Assembly: GCA_026708085.1 (NCBI GenBank) | Contig: JAPOVP010000079.1 | Span: forward strand, 45,512 to 109,511 | DNA: 64,000 nucleotides | Source: Caldilineaceae bacterium | Lineage (GTDB): Bacteria; Chloroflexota; Anaerolineae; Caldilineales; Caldilineaceae | Reading direction: 5' to 3' | Part shown: in pieces, positions 1-8,464 of the stretch | How positions within the stretch are numbered: the stretch's first letter is position 1 | How the letters are laid out: every line of letters begins with the position of its first letter | Position numbers and translations under genes: made by a program | Notes under the pieces: generated by a model | Databases searched by the model: none | Told to the model about the DNA's origin: nothing | What the model saw: only the letters and a program-made list of their open reading frames with translations

Positions 1-2
1 GC

Positions 3-686
3 AATATGGCAAACGGCAATGCCTACGACTGCGAAGGCCGGGTCGTTACCTGCGAACACGCAACCAGCCGTGTCACGAGGACGGAGAGCGACGGCTCGGT
101 TACGGTACTGGCAACACACTTCGGTGGCAAAGAGCTAAACAGCCCCAACGACATTGTCGTCAAGAGCGACGGGGCCATCTACTTCACGGATCCGGGCTTC
201 GGCCGCATGGAGTATTACGGCTTACCGCGCGAGCAGCAGCTCGACTTCCAGGGAGTGTACCGTCTTGATCCCGACAGCCGTGAGATAACCCTGCTCGTTG
301 ACGACTTCGACCAGCCCAACGGCCTCTGTTTCTCACTGGACGAGTCGCAGCTATTCGTCAACGACACGATGCGCGCGCACATACGCGTCTTTGATGTGAA
401 TAATGAAGGTACACTCGAAAACGGCCGCGTCTGGGCCGAGGTCACAGGTGAGCGAGACGGCGTACCCGATGGCATGAAGGTCGACAGCGGGGGCAATCTC
501 TATGTGACTGGGCCAGGGGGCATCCAAGTTTTCGGCCCTGACTCCGCCTGTCTAGGTGTGATCTACATGCCGCAAGGCTGCGCAAACTTCTGTTGGGGCG
601 ATGAGGACATGAAAAGCCTTTTCGTAACTGCCACTACTTCGCTTTACCGTATTCGAGTCCTGGTGGCAGGTAGACACGCCTTTTGA
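3..686 (+). CDS. SMP-30/gluconolactonase-family protein (5' partial)
   Basis: The frame is open to the left edge of the window, so the true start lies outside and the ATG at 6 is probably internal. The visible 227 codons show the SMP-30/gluconolactonase/LRE beta-propeller pattern: 'SPNDIVVKSDG' and 'YFTDPGFG' early, 'QPNGLCFSLDES' in the middle, and 'GVPDGMKVDSGGNLYVTGPGG' later. The Asn/Asp of the PNG and PDG motifs are the usual divalent-metal ligands of this fold. Family members hydrolyse sugar lactones or related esters, usually in the cytoplasm. A length of about 290 aa is normal, so roughly 60 N-terminal residues are missing. The substrate cannot be read from the sequence. The family assignment is secure. 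Confidence 0.85.
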   Translation, partial: NMANGNAYDCEGRVVTCEHATSRVTRTESDGSVTVLATHFGGKELNSPNDIVVKSDGAIYFTDPGFGRMEYYGLPREQQLDFQGVYRLDPDSREITLLVDDFDQPNGLCFSLDESQLFVNDTMRAHIRVFDVNNEGTLENGRVWAEVTGERDGVPDGMKVDSGGNLYVTGPGGIQVFGPDSACLGVIYMPQGCANFCWGDEDMKSLFVTATTSLYRIRVLVAGRHAF

Positions 687-856
687 CAAAAATGTCGAGA
701 GCGCAGAAGAAGGCTGATAGAGGTTCCTTCAAACGGCACAATTAAACCCACAGGCAACACCCATAGGTCAGTAGAATTGACGAACTGCAGCCCGCTGGGC
801 TACGTTTGACGTGAAGAGCCAGGACGAAACTCAGAAAATTCAGGAGATACTGGGGA

Positions 857-1189
857 ATGATTGCACTCGACGTATATTTCAACGCCAAAGACGGTAATGA
901 CGCCGAACTTGAAAGAATAATCGTAGACGTCTGGATGGAGGCAATGCGTCAGCAACCGGGCTTTGTCAGCGCCTCTCTGATGACACCCTTCCCTCAGGAG
1001 GAACTCGAAGCTATGGGCGCGGTACGCCCCCCCTTTTCCCACGAAGTCATCTCCTTCTGGGAGAGTGAGGCGTTACGCCAGGAGTGGGTAGCCCGTGACA
1101 TCCACCAGGAAGTTTGGCCTCAGGTGGAAGCAGCGGCCGAGGTAGTTATCTATACCGTTTCCAATTGCGAAAAGGATTGGAATCTCTGA
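857..1189 (+). CDS. Antibiotic biosynthesis monooxygenase (ABM)-like small protein
   Basis: This 110-aa protein has the size and pattern of a dimeric alpha+beta ABM/quinol-monooxygenase fold. It opens with a beta strand (MIALDVYFNAKDGND), continues with a helix and 'QQPGFVSASLM', and has a later 'ISFWESEALRQEWV' segment matching the family's W-x-S-x-x-A-x-x-x-H/W region. Such proteins oxidise quinols or are cofactor-free small-molecule monooxygenases. A GGAG ribosome-binding site lies about 10 nt before the ATG. It follows the lactonase gene by 170 bp and converges on maeB. The precise substrate is unknown, and the fold assignment rests on pattern only. Confidence 0.65.
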   Translation: MIALDVYFNAKDGNDAELERIIVDVWMEAMRQQPGFVSASLMTPFPQEELEAMGAVRPPFSHEVISFWESEALRQEWVARDIHQEVWPQVEAAAEVVIYTVSNCEKDWNL

Positions 1190-1199
1190 GAGCAAGGGG

Positions 1200-1238
1200 C
1201 GGGAACTTGCTTGAGCCGGATACGCTCTTTAGTTCCCG
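1200..1238. terminator. Possible bidirectional hairpin between converging genes
   Basis: CGGGAACT at 1200-1207 pairs with AGTTCCCG at 1231-1238, and an inner GAGC/GCTC pairing extends the stem. The element lies between the stop codons of two converging genes and overlaps the end of maeB. No clean T-tract follows on either strand, so a terminator role is only a suggestion. Confidence 0.3.
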
Positions 1239-3499
1239 TTCCGGTCCCCATCTTCCTGGAACTGGGCATCAACAACCGCCAGAATGGCGACGTTGACGAT
1301 GTCGACGACCTCGGCGCCGGTCTCCAGCACATGGATCGGCTTTCCCATCCCCACCAGAATCGGTCCGATCGCCTCCGCGCCGCCTAGCCGGTGCAGCAGT
1401 TTGTAAGCCGTATTGGCCGACGCCAGCTCCGGGAAAACTAGAACGTTCGCATCCTCAATTGCACTGAACGGATAGTGGCGGCGCATCAGGTCCGGCACCA
1501 CCGCCACGTCCGCCTGCATTTCGCCATCGATCTGCAGGCCGGGCTCCTGCGCCTTGACCAGTTCGGTCGCCTGCTGCACCTTATCGACCTGCGGATGGCG
1601 CGTGCTGCCGAAATTGGAAAAACTCAGCATCGCTACCCTCGGCTCGACGTCGAACTGCCGCGCTACCTCGGCGGCATTGATCGCGATCGCCGCCAGCGTT
1701 TCGGCATCCGGGTCGATATTCACCGTCGCGTCGCTGAAGAAGTAGATCCGATCGCGCACGATCATCAAGTAGACACCGCTGAGAACGCCGCGCTCCGGCG
1801 CCGTCCCCACGATCTGCAGGGCAGGCCGCAACACATCTGGATAGTTGTAAGTCAACCCGGAAATGAAGGCACCGGCGTCGCCGTTCAGCACCATCGCCGG
1901 CCCAAAGAAGTTGGACTGGCGCATCAGCTCGTTTGCCCTGGCCAACGTTACCCCCTTGCGCTGGCGTTCATGGTAAAAGGCGGCCGCATAATCCCGATAC
2001 TTGGGGTCCTGGTTTGGGTTGATCACCGTCGGCCTGTAATCCAGCCCTAGCTCCTCGCAGCGAATACGAATTACTTCGGGATTGCCAAGCAGGATCGGCG
2101 TGCCAATGCCCTCCGACTCGACCGCGTACGCCGCCCGCACGATCTTCGGGTGCTCGCCTTCCCCAAATACGACCCGTTTCGGATTCTGTCTGGCCTTGCT
2201 CTGTTGCGTACGCATGACCTGCACACCTTTGCCTATACGCAACGCCAGTTCGTCCAGATAGGCGTCCAGATCGATGTCGCGGCGTGCCGCACCGGTCTCC
2301 ATCGCCGCCTTCGCCACCGCCGGCGCCACCCACATCAGCACGCGGCTGTCCAGCGGCTTGGGAATGATATACTCCGGCCCGAACTGGAGTACGTCCAGAC
2401 CGTAGGCCTTCATTACGCTGTCCGGCACGTCCTCCTTGGCCAGGTCCGCCAGCGCCCGCGCCGCGGCCAACTTCATCTCCATGTTGATCGCCTTCGCCCT
2501 TACGTCAAGCGCACCGCGGAAAATGAACGGGAAGCCGAGTACGTTGTTGACCTGGTTGGGAAAGTCGCTGCGCCCAGTCCCCATGATGACCGTATCTCCG
2601 CGCGCGGCAACGGCATCGGGATACGGGATCTCCGGGTCCGGATTGGCCATTGCAAATACGATCGGATTCTCTGCCATCGACCGCACCATATCCGACGAGA
2701 CCGCTCCCGCTACCGAAAGGCCGATCAACACGTCGGCGCCGGCCATCGCTTCACCCAAGGTGCGTGCATCCGTGTCGCTGGCATACTCCTCTTTCCACTC
2801 GTTCATGTTTTCCATGCGGCCTTCGTAGATGACCCCGCGGCTGTCGCACATGACAATATTGCTCTTCTCAGCGCCCAACGCCACGTAGATGTCCGCGCAT
2901 GCGATGGCCGATGCCCCCGCGCCGTTGATGACGATTCGGGCCTCTTCCAGCGGCTTCCCCGCGATTTCCAAAGCGTTCAACAACCCCGCACCGGAGATGA
3001 TAGCCGTACCGTGCTGGTCGTCGTGAAAGACCGGAATGTCCAACCGCGCTTGCAAGGTCTGCTCGATCAGAAAACACTCCGGCGCCTTTATGTCCTCGAG
3101 GTTGATGCCGCCGAAAGTCGGCGCGATCAACTCGCAGAAACGCACCATCTCCGCCGCATCCTCTGTATCCACCTCGATGTCAAATACATCTACGTCGGCG
3201 AAGCGTTTGAAAAGCACGGCCTTCCCCTCCATGACCGGCTTCGATGCCAGCGCGCCCCGGTTGCCTAGACCGAGAATCGCCGTCCCGTTGCTGATTACCG
3301 CGACCAGGTTTCCCCGCGACGTATAATCGAAGGCGTCCTCCGGCCTGTCCGCGATCTCCAGCACCGGATGAGCCACGCCGGGAGAGTAGGCCAGAGAAAG
3401 GTCCAGTTGCGTCTCCATCGGCTTGGTCGGCGTGATCTTCAGCTTCCCGGGCCGGCCATTGGCATGATAGTCAAGTGCGTCCTGTTTTGTCAGCGTCAT
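1229..3499 (-). CDS. maeB: NADP-dependent malic enzyme with C-terminal phosphotransacetylase domain
   Basis: Oxidative decarboxylation of malate to pyruvate with NADP is the known activity of this family; the C-terminal phosphotransacetylase-like domain is usually regulatory. At 756 aa it matches the roughly 760-aa MaeB class. Domains in order: malic N domain (about 20-155, '[13 protein letters not shown]', 'DFPNQVNN' later), NAD(P)-binding malic M domain (about 160-420, '[19 protein letters not shown]'), and PTA domain (about 430-756, '[17 protein letters not shown]', '[18 protein letters not shown]'). The ORF track starts at 3637, but the family N-terminus begins at [16 protein letters not shown] 7 nt upstream of the ATG at 3499 supports that start. 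The gene stands alone and converges on the ABM-like gene. Confidence 0.95.
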   Translation of the reverse strand: MTLTKQDALDYHANGRPGKLKITPTKPMETQLDLSLAYSPGVAHPVLEIADRPEDAFDYTSRGNLVAVISNGTAILGLGNRGALASKPVMEGKAVLFKRFADVDVFDIEVDTEDAAEMVRFCELIAPTFGGINLEDIKAPECFLIEQTLQARLDIPVFHDDQHGTAIISGAGLLNALEIAGKPLEEARIVINGAGASAIACADIYVALGAEKSNIVMCDSRGVIYEGRMENMNEWKEEYASDTDARTLGEAMAGADVLIGLSVAGAVSSDMVRSMAENPIVFAMANPDPEIPYPDAVAARGDTVIMGTGRSDFPNQVNNVLGFPFIFRGALDVRAKAINMEMKLAAARALADLAKEDVPDSVMKAYGLDVLQFGPEYIIPKPLDSRVLMWVAPAVAKAAMETGAARRDIDLDAYLDELALRIGKGVQVMRTQQSKARQNPKRVVFGEGEHPKIVRAAYAVESEGIGTPILLGNPEVIRIRCEELGLDYRPTVINPNQDPKYRDYAAAFYHERQRKGVTLARANELMRQSNFFGPAMVLNGDAGAFISGLTYNYPDVLRPALQIVGTAPERGVLSGVYLMIVRDRIYFFSDATVNIDPDAETLAAIAINAAEVARQFDVEPRVAMLSFSNFGSTRHPQVDKVQQATELVKAQEPGLQIDGEMQADVAVVPDLMRRHYPFSAIEDANVLVFPELASANTAYKLLHRLGGAEAIGPILVGMGKPIHVLETGAEVVDIVNVAILAVVDAQFQEDGDRNGN

Positions 3500-3684
3500 C
3501 GGGCTACTCCGCGTGTTCTTTTTCAGACTGGCTCCTCTCATTGTATGCGATGTGAGTTTGATTCGCACACATGAAAGGCCAGCGGGCGTGCATCCCAAAC
3601 TGGAGGCAAGCTCTCGTATACCTCTGGGAGCAACCAAGCCGCGGTCAGGTCCGATTCCTATTTCCTGCGAAAGTAGCGCCGTCT

Positions 3685-3715
3685 CTGACCACTAACCACT
3701 GACAACTGACCACTG
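3685..3715. repeat. CTGACCACT-type short tandem repeat
   Basis: Three to four imperfect 7-10 bp units of the kind CTGACCACT, AACCACTGAC, AACTGACCACT occur head to tail. Similar ACTGACCACTG strings are common intergenic fillers in several GC-rich environmental phyla (recalled, not searched). No coding role is apparent. Confidence 0.6.
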
Positions 3716-3722
3716 CAGTTCC

Positions 3723-3792
3723 GGGCGGTCGGGCCTATTCGGCCCTCCCTTGTGCGGGGGCTCCGCCCCCGCAACGCCCCCTCTCCTACAAC
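3723..3792 (-). repeat. Solo 70-bp core of the dispersed hairpin repeat family
   Basis: Read on the minus strand this is letter-for-letter the same 70 bp as 47676-47745. It holds GCGGGGGCGGAGCCCCCGC (8-bp stem, 3-nt loop) followed by a second hairpin GGGCC-GAATA-GGCCC. The flanking parts of the 331-372 bp full elements are absent here, so the core has moved or been kept on its own. Confidence 0.85.
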
Positions 3793-3882
3793 ATACCTCG
3801 TCGACCCGGTGTCTACATCAGTGACATGTGCCCAATCGAAGGAGTTTCGCCTGACCACTCCCACCAGTCCCACCAGATCCCC

Positions 3883-3977
3883 GTAGGTGCCGGCCTTGTG
3901 CCTGCCCTCCCGCCGTCCCCGCGTCGCTTCCGGCATCCCCACACCGATCCTGTAGGGGCAGGCCTTGTGCCTGCCCT
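3883..3977. repeat. Two copies of a GTAGGGGCAGGCC palindromic repeat
   Basis: Two 26-bp copies (3883-3908 and 3952-3977) share GTAGG-GC-GGCCTTGTGCCTGCCCT and lie 69 bp apart in the same orientation. The second folds as GGGCAGGC-CTTGT-GCCTGCCC, an 8-bp stem. The first has two mismatches in the left arm. They resemble REP-like intergenic palindromes. Confidence 0.7.
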
Positions 3978-4510
3978 ATTCCTTCCTCAAAACCCGTAAA
4001 CAGTTCCAGCCTCTGCTGCCAAACTGTTACCACCCCTAAACGGTACCGCAACCCGAAATTCAAGGACAATTTCATAAGAATCGGTGATATAATGGAAAAG
4101 TGCCGAAATGCGAAAAACACTGCAGAGAGTATGTCACCGTCAAGCCAGACTCCCGCTGGCAGGGAATCCGACGGCGAAGAAGGGCCCGTGCAAGACTGTA
4201 GACTCCCGACGATGTGTCTGCATCTATCCTGGGAAGACAGCGAGGAAACGTGCTCGAAGTCAAGCGCAAAAGTCCAAAACAGGGAAAACTGCCCACCCTG
4301 ACCCGACTTAACCCGACCCTAACCGTCCGGACACGACTCCCTTCCCCTCACCTTCAGCTAACCGGCATGTGCCTGTAGTCTGCTATAGTAGTGGAAGAGT
4401 ATCGTAGAGAGCTAGTCAGAACCAGGAACAGACTCCAGACACGAGAAAACTGATGCAAAAGCGTAACCACTTGAAGGGCCAGAAAAAAAATTCGCCCGCT
4501 TTTACCCGTC

Positions 4511-4537
4511 ATTTCCGCCATTTCCGCTATTTCCGCC
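4511..4537. repeat. 9-bp tandem repeat ATTTCCGCC x3
   Basis: Three head-to-tail copies of ATTTCCGCC/T are followed by a degenerate fourth (ATAATCCCGCC). It is a short minisatellite inside the non-coding island. Confidence 0.7.
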
Positions 4538-4560
4538 ATAATCCCGCCAAAACACGTCCC

Positions 4561-4740
4561 GCCATTTCAGAACTCGTACAACTCTCGTACAACGTACATT
4601 GACACTCGTTCGGACCCGCCGCCGCCGGCGAGGCCCTCAACGCGGCCCACCACACAGACTGCAATAGCTGCAGGGAACTCAACACGTAAACGCTCATTAA
4701 CTCTCGTACAACACACAGACGAGAAAGCCAGGGACCCACT
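4561..4740 (-). repeat. Diverged inverted relative of the 59-kb tandem array
   Basis: On the minus strand this stretch contains TTGTACGAGAGTTGTACGAG and TTGTACGAGAGTTAATGAGC followed by GTTTACG. These are the same words that build the array at 59.1-60.3 kb (TTGTACGAGCGTTGTATGAG, GAGCGTTTACGAG). The order is scrambled and a GC-rich 50-bp segment interrupts it, so it looks like an old, decayed copy in opposite orientation. Confidence 0.5.
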
Positions 4741-5096
4741 TTCCAGACTAACGGTCCACGATGAAAGAAAGGCTCGCATCGGCCCCCAAGACTTATGCGT
4801 CTCATCTGAATTTCGTCTTTTCATCCGATGCCGTAATGCTCCTGACTTCCACCTTCAGACACTTGCGCAAACGGTCATGCCCCCTAACCGGCTCTCCTGC
4901 CAAACGTTACCAGGCCGGTTGGAAGACTGACTATCTCTGGAGAGTTCTACCCCACAAAGGTGCAATTGCCCTGGGCAAGCGGTGCCGAAATTGACCCTCT
5001 TCTAACCAGAATTGGGCCAAATTGCCCGGTCTTGACTACACGAATTTGGGCTCCGTGCCGTACGCTTCCTTAACTGCTCACGCAAGGCAGAGCAAT

Positions 5097-5124
5097 TTGA
5101 CTGGCTTGCCTTTCATGCTATACT
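5097..5124 (+). promoter_or_regulatory. Sigma-70-type promoter for the dpp operon
   Basis: TTGACT (5097-5102) and TATACT (5119-5124) are separated by 16 bp and point into dppB. The predicted start near 5131 would leave a leader of about 130 nt before the ATG at 5265. No operator or riboswitch was recognised in that leader. Confidence 0.55.
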
Positions 5125-5264
5125 CAAGCCGTTACGCCCCGCCGCCCCCTTCGCCCCCGAAGACTGGTAAAGGTGCCACTGTAGTAGTGTCAAAGGCAAT
5201 CTGCTCTTTTCTGGGCGGGCGCATTCCCAACGATTGTCAAAACTAACGACTGGGACTACATCCT

Positions 5265-6347
5265 ATGGCGACAGCGGCTGACGTATCCAACGTCAGTACC
5301 GGGCGCATCAACAGCCCTCTTTCCATCCTCGGCGCGATCTGGGGCTCATACTTTTTCCGCAAGTTCCTGCGCGCACTGGCCACCATCTTCATTGTTACCA
5401 CCATCATCTTCTTTTTGGTGCGCCTCCTGCCTGGCAACCCGATTGAGATCTACGTTAACCAGCTGGTTGTCACCTACGGCTTACCCGTCCACGAGGCCAA
5501 GGATCAGGCCGCTGCTCTGTTCGCCATCGACCTGGAACAGCCGGTAGTCCTCCAATATTTCTCCTACCTGCAGAATCTGGCCAGGGGAAACTTTGGTCAG
5601 TCAGTGCTGTCGCCTGGAACGACCGTTACAGAAGTAATCTTGCGCTTCCTCCCGTGGACACTTTTCAGCGTTGGCCTGGGTCTCCTGATTAGTTTCACTA
5701 TCGGCGTTCTGTTCGGTGTCATCATGGCCTACCGCCGCGACAGCTATCTTGATCACGGCCTGACTGTCATTAGTTCTGTGATTAGCTCCGTTCCGGACTT
5801 TCTGATCGGCCTGCTCATCGTTGTGTGGTTGGGAGTGCAGTGGAAGATCCTGCCAATTGCCGCAATGAGAGGCGCGTACTCATCCGGTATGGTGCCTGGA
5901 CTGAATCTGGAATTCTTGCTCGATGCATTCTTCCACGGAGCTCTGCCAATCTCTACCTACGTGCTGACCAGCGTCGGCTTTTGGATGCTGAGCATGAAGA
6001 GCAACACGATAAGCACGCTTGGTGAGGACTACGTTACGATTGCCAAAGCGCGCGGCCTCAAGGAGTGGCGCATTACCACCGCCTACGTGGGCCGCAATGC
6101 GATCCTGCCTCTTTTCACGATCCTCACAATTCGCATCGGCTTTGTCGTCGGCGGTTCCTTGCTGGTGGAGCAGATCTTTGAGTATGGCGGTATCGGGCGC
6201 ATGCTGGGCCAGGCCATCAACCAGCGCGACTATACATTGATGCAGGGAATCTTCCTGATCATTACTTTCTCAGTGATCTTCGCCAACTTTTTTGCCGACG
6301 TCCTGTACGGCTGGCTCGACCCTCGTATCAAGCTGCAGGACAACTGA
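5265..6347 (+). CDS. dppB: Peptide-type ABC transporter permease (DppB/OppB-like)
   Basis: This 360-aa inner-membrane protein is the first of the paired permeases of a family-5 (dipeptide/oligopeptide/nickel) ABC importer. It shows the DppB layout: an N-terminal membrane helix ending 'FFLVRLLPGNP', a periplasmic stretch, then at least five more helices. The EAA-loop region 'EDYVTIAKARGLKEWRI' around residues 255-270 contacts the ATPase. The N-terminus is about 30 residues longer than in typical DppB. No strong Shine-Dalgarno precedes the ATG, so the start is less sure than the gene. It heads an operon with dppC, dppD, dppF and two binding-protein genes; the solute class is inferred from these partners. 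The symbol denotes family, not proven dipeptide specificity. Confidence 0.9.
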   Translation: MATAADVSNVSTGRINSPLSILGAIWGSYFFRKFLRALATIFIVTTIIFFLVRLLPGNPIEIYVNQLVVTYGLPVHEAKDQAAALFAIDLEQPVVLQYFSYLQNLARGNFGQSVLSPGTTVTEVILRFLPWTLFSVGLGLLISFTIGVLFGVIMAYRRDSYLDHGLTVISSVISSVPDFLIGLLIVVWLGVQWKILPIAAMRGAYSSGMVPGLNLEFLLDAFFHGALPISTYVLTSVGFWMLSMKSNTISTLGEDYVTIAKARGLKEWRITTAYVGRNAILPLFTILTIRIGFVVGGSLLVEQIFEYGGIGRMLGQAINQRDYTLMQGIFLIITFSVIFANFFADVLYGWLDPRIKLQDN

Positions 6348-6393
6348 GCCTGACCTTAATGCGAGAATACACACGGAACGCAGGAGCAGATAG

Positions 6394-7302
6394 ATGACGG
6401 CCCAAGTGGTGGAAGGCCAACAATCCGACAGCATCTTAGTCAGCGCATGGAAAGGATTCCGTACTGCCGTGCGCCTCCTGGCCTACAATCGGGTTGGGTT
6501 TATCGGCTTCCTCGTCGTGGTCTTTATGGTCCTGCTGTCCTACGCCGGCCCGTTGATCATCGAACTGGATACCAAGACAAAGATCGACAGGATCTACATC
6601 ACGCCAACCCTTGAACATCCGTTGGGCACCGATCATCAGGGCCGCGACATCTGGTCCCAAATCGTCAACGGCGGCAAAGATGTTATCTACGTTGCCTTTC
6701 TGGCTGCCCTGATTTCAACGGTAATCGCCGTCGTTTTTGGCACGCTTAGCGGCTTCATAGGCGGTTGGCTGGACAGCGCCATCATGTCGGTCACCGACAT
6801 AATACTTACAATTCCTCAGTTCCCGCTTCTGGCGGTCCTGGCAGCCTTTATTTCCCTGAACAGCTTGACCCTGCTGGGGATCCTGATGGGTCTGCTGAAC
6901 TGGCCGACGCTCTTGCGCGCTCTGCGGGCCCAGGCTCTCTCCCTCAAACAGCGAGATTTCATTGAGGCGGCCAGGGCGCTGGATCTGGGCGTTATGCATA
7001 TCGTCCTGCGCGAAATGGTCCCCAACATGATGCCCTACATTGTAGTCAGCTTCGCCCTGGGCATGACCTTTGCCGTCTACCAGCAGGCGGGGCTTGTCTT
7101 CCTCGGCCTGGTGCCGATAACCGCTGGCAACTGGAGCGTGATGATTCAGTTGGCGTGGGTACGAGGAGCGATCTTCTACAAAGACAGTGTCTGGTACATT
7201 ATGGCGCCGATCGTCGCCATCGCGATTCTTCAGCTGGCTATCATTTCCATGACCCGCTCGCTTGAGCTCGTATTTAATCCTAGACTGCGAGCCAGCGAGT
7301 AG
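6394..7302 (+). CDS. dppC: Peptide-type ABC transporter permease (DppC/OppC-like)
   Basis: This 302-aa second permease of the family-5 importer carries the OppC N-terminal signature: a cytoplasmic tail, one helix ('VGFIGFLVVVFMVLLSYAGP'), then 'HPLGTDHQGRDIWSQIVNGG', which is diagnostic for DppC/OppC. Four further helices follow, and the EAA loop reads 'RDFIEAARALDLGVMHIVLREMVPN'. AGGAG sits 10 nt upstream of the ATG. The 46-bp gap to dppB and 21-bp gap to dppD fit cotranscription. The protein ends at a typical 'FNPRLRASE' tail. Confidence 0.92.
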   Translation: MTAQVVEGQQSDSILVSAWKGFRTAVRLLAYNRVGFIGFLVVVFMVLLSYAGPLIIELDTKTKIDRIYITPTLEHPLGTDHQGRDIWSQIVNGGKDVIYVAFLAALISTVIAVVFGTLSGFIGGWLDSAIMSVTDIILTIPQFPLLAVLAAFISLNSLTLLGILMGLLNWPTLLRALRAQALSLKQRDFIEAARALDLGVMHIVLREMVPNMMPYIVVSFALGMTFAVYQQAGLVFLGLVPITAGNWSVMIQLAWVRGAIFYKDSVWYIMAPIVAIAILQLAIISMTRSLELVFNPRLRASE

Positions 7303-7323
7303 GCATCTGTTCACTGTATATAT

Positions 7324-8421
7324 ATGAGTCAGACTACTGATCTCTCCTGGCATCAGGAAATCGAAGAAAACGGCAGCCAGCCCCCGCTGAGCCTGCAGAA
7401 CGTTCACGTCAGCTATCGCACACGCAAGGGCAGCGTCCAGGCGGTCAGAGGTGTCTCCCTCGACTTGCAAGCAGGCGAAAGCCTGGCTCTGATCGGAGAA
7501 AGCGGCTCCGGCAAGACGACCTTGGGGCTGGGAATCGTACGTCTCCTGGTCGAAACCGCGGAAGTCAACCCGGGCAGGATTATCTATCGCCGCGACGGCC
7601 GTGAGTTGGATGTGCTTTCCCTTGCTGAAGGTCCGCTGCGCGAGTTTCGTTGGCGCGACTGCGCCATGGTCTTCCAGTCTGCGCTCAACGCGTTCAATCC
7701 CGTGCTGAAGGTTTGGGACCAGGTTTGGGATACGGCGAAGGCCCATAGGTGGAACAATCGCGAGGAGGTTCGCGAGCGGTTTCTTGATCTCCTTCGCTTT
7801 GTTCAGTTGGACCCTGACCGTGTAATCAACTCCTATGCCCACGAGTTGAGCGGGGGTATGCGCCAGCGAACGCTTCTGGCCATATCACTTCTGTTGGACC
7901 CGCAGATTCTGATTCTGGACGAGCCGACAACCGCTCTGGACATCCTCACGCAGAGGACGATCATCGATCTGCTGCGGCGGCTGAAAGAAGACCTGCACTT
8001 TACCATGCTCTTCATCTCACACGACCTTGCCATCGCCGCTGAGCTGGCGGACAGAGTTGCGACGATGTACGCCGGGCAGGTCGTCGAACTGGGGCCGGTC
8101 GAGGACATCTTCTATCGCCCGCGTCATCCCTACTCGTTGGGTCTGATCCGGGCCGTGCCGACCGTAACCGGCGGTTTTGAGGAACTCTCCTCGATACCCG
8201 GTTCTCCTCCCGACCTGATCAATTTGCCGACCGGTTGCAAATTCCATCCACGCTGCCCCTTTGCCAGCGAACGCTGCAGCAGCGAAGAGCCCGAGCTGGA
8301 ACGGGTCGGCGACAATCACTACGCGGCCTGCTGGCACACTGATGCAGTGCAGGAGGACATCGAGCGCAGCGGGCTGAGAGGCAAGAGGAGTACGCAAAGG
8401 GAACGTGCTCCCGGCCAGTAA
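7324..8421 (+). CDS. dppD: Peptide-type ABC transporter ATPase (DppD/OppD-like)
   Basis: This is one of two nucleotide-binding subunits energising the dpp importer. Visible motifs are Walker A 'GESGSGKTT' (about residue 59), the ABC signature 'LSGGMRQR' (about 176), Walker B 'ILILDEPTTALD' (about 197) and switch His 'FISHDLA'. The C-terminal oligopeptide-transporter extension has 'LPTGCKFHPRCPFASERC', whose cysteines resemble the Fe-S ligands known in this subfamily. Length 365 aa is slightly above the usual 330, with a variable C-tail. The ATG follows a short TATATAT stretch rather than a Shine-Dalgarno, so translation may depend on upstream coupling. Confidence 0.93.
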   Translation: MSQTTDLSWHQEIEENGSQPPLSLQNVHVSYRTRKGSVQAVRGVSLDLQAGESLALIGESGSGKTTLGLGIVRLLVETAEVNPGRIIYRRDGRELDVLSLAEGPLREFRWRDCAMVFQSALNAFNPVLKVWDQVWDTAKAHRWNNREEVRERFLDLLRFVQLDPDRVINSYAHELSGGMRQRTLLAISLLLDPQILILDEPTTALDILTQRTIIDLLRRLKEDLHFTMLFISHDLAIAAELADRVATMYAGQVVELGPVEDIFYRPRHPYSLGLIRAVPTVTGGFEELSSIPGSPPDLINLPTGCKFHPRCPFASERCSSEEPELERVGDNHYAACWHTDAVQEDIERSGLRGKRSTQRERAPGQ

Positions 8422-8464
8422 CCCCGTACGGAGACAGGGGGGCGGCCAGTGGAGGCCGCACGAG

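Larger units (their letters stand above)
3500..5264. other. Repeat-rich non-coding island
   Basis: About 1.76 kb between maeB and the dpp operon holds no ORF with protein-like character; the small ORFs in the track run across repeats in arbitrary frames. It contains a CTGACCACT minisatellite, one 70-bp core of the repeat family also seen at 47, 60 and 63 kb, two GTAGGKGCMGGCCTTGTGCCTGCCCT palindromes, a 9-bp tandem repeat, a diverged inverted relative of the 59-kb array, and near its right end a promoter reading into dppB. The promoter-proximal part is probably a real leader. The rest looks like decayed mobile or repetitive DNA. Confidence 0.7.

Noticed and set aside
2150-3268. 372-aa plus-strand ORF opposite maeB (and 1475-2050)
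   Set aside because: It is the antisense shadow of the well-supported malic enzyme gene, with Arg/His-rich composition and no ribosome-binding site.
4092-4311. Overlapping 67-69 aa ORFs
   Set aside because: They are in two frames of the same stretch, with no start signal and no recognisable protein features.
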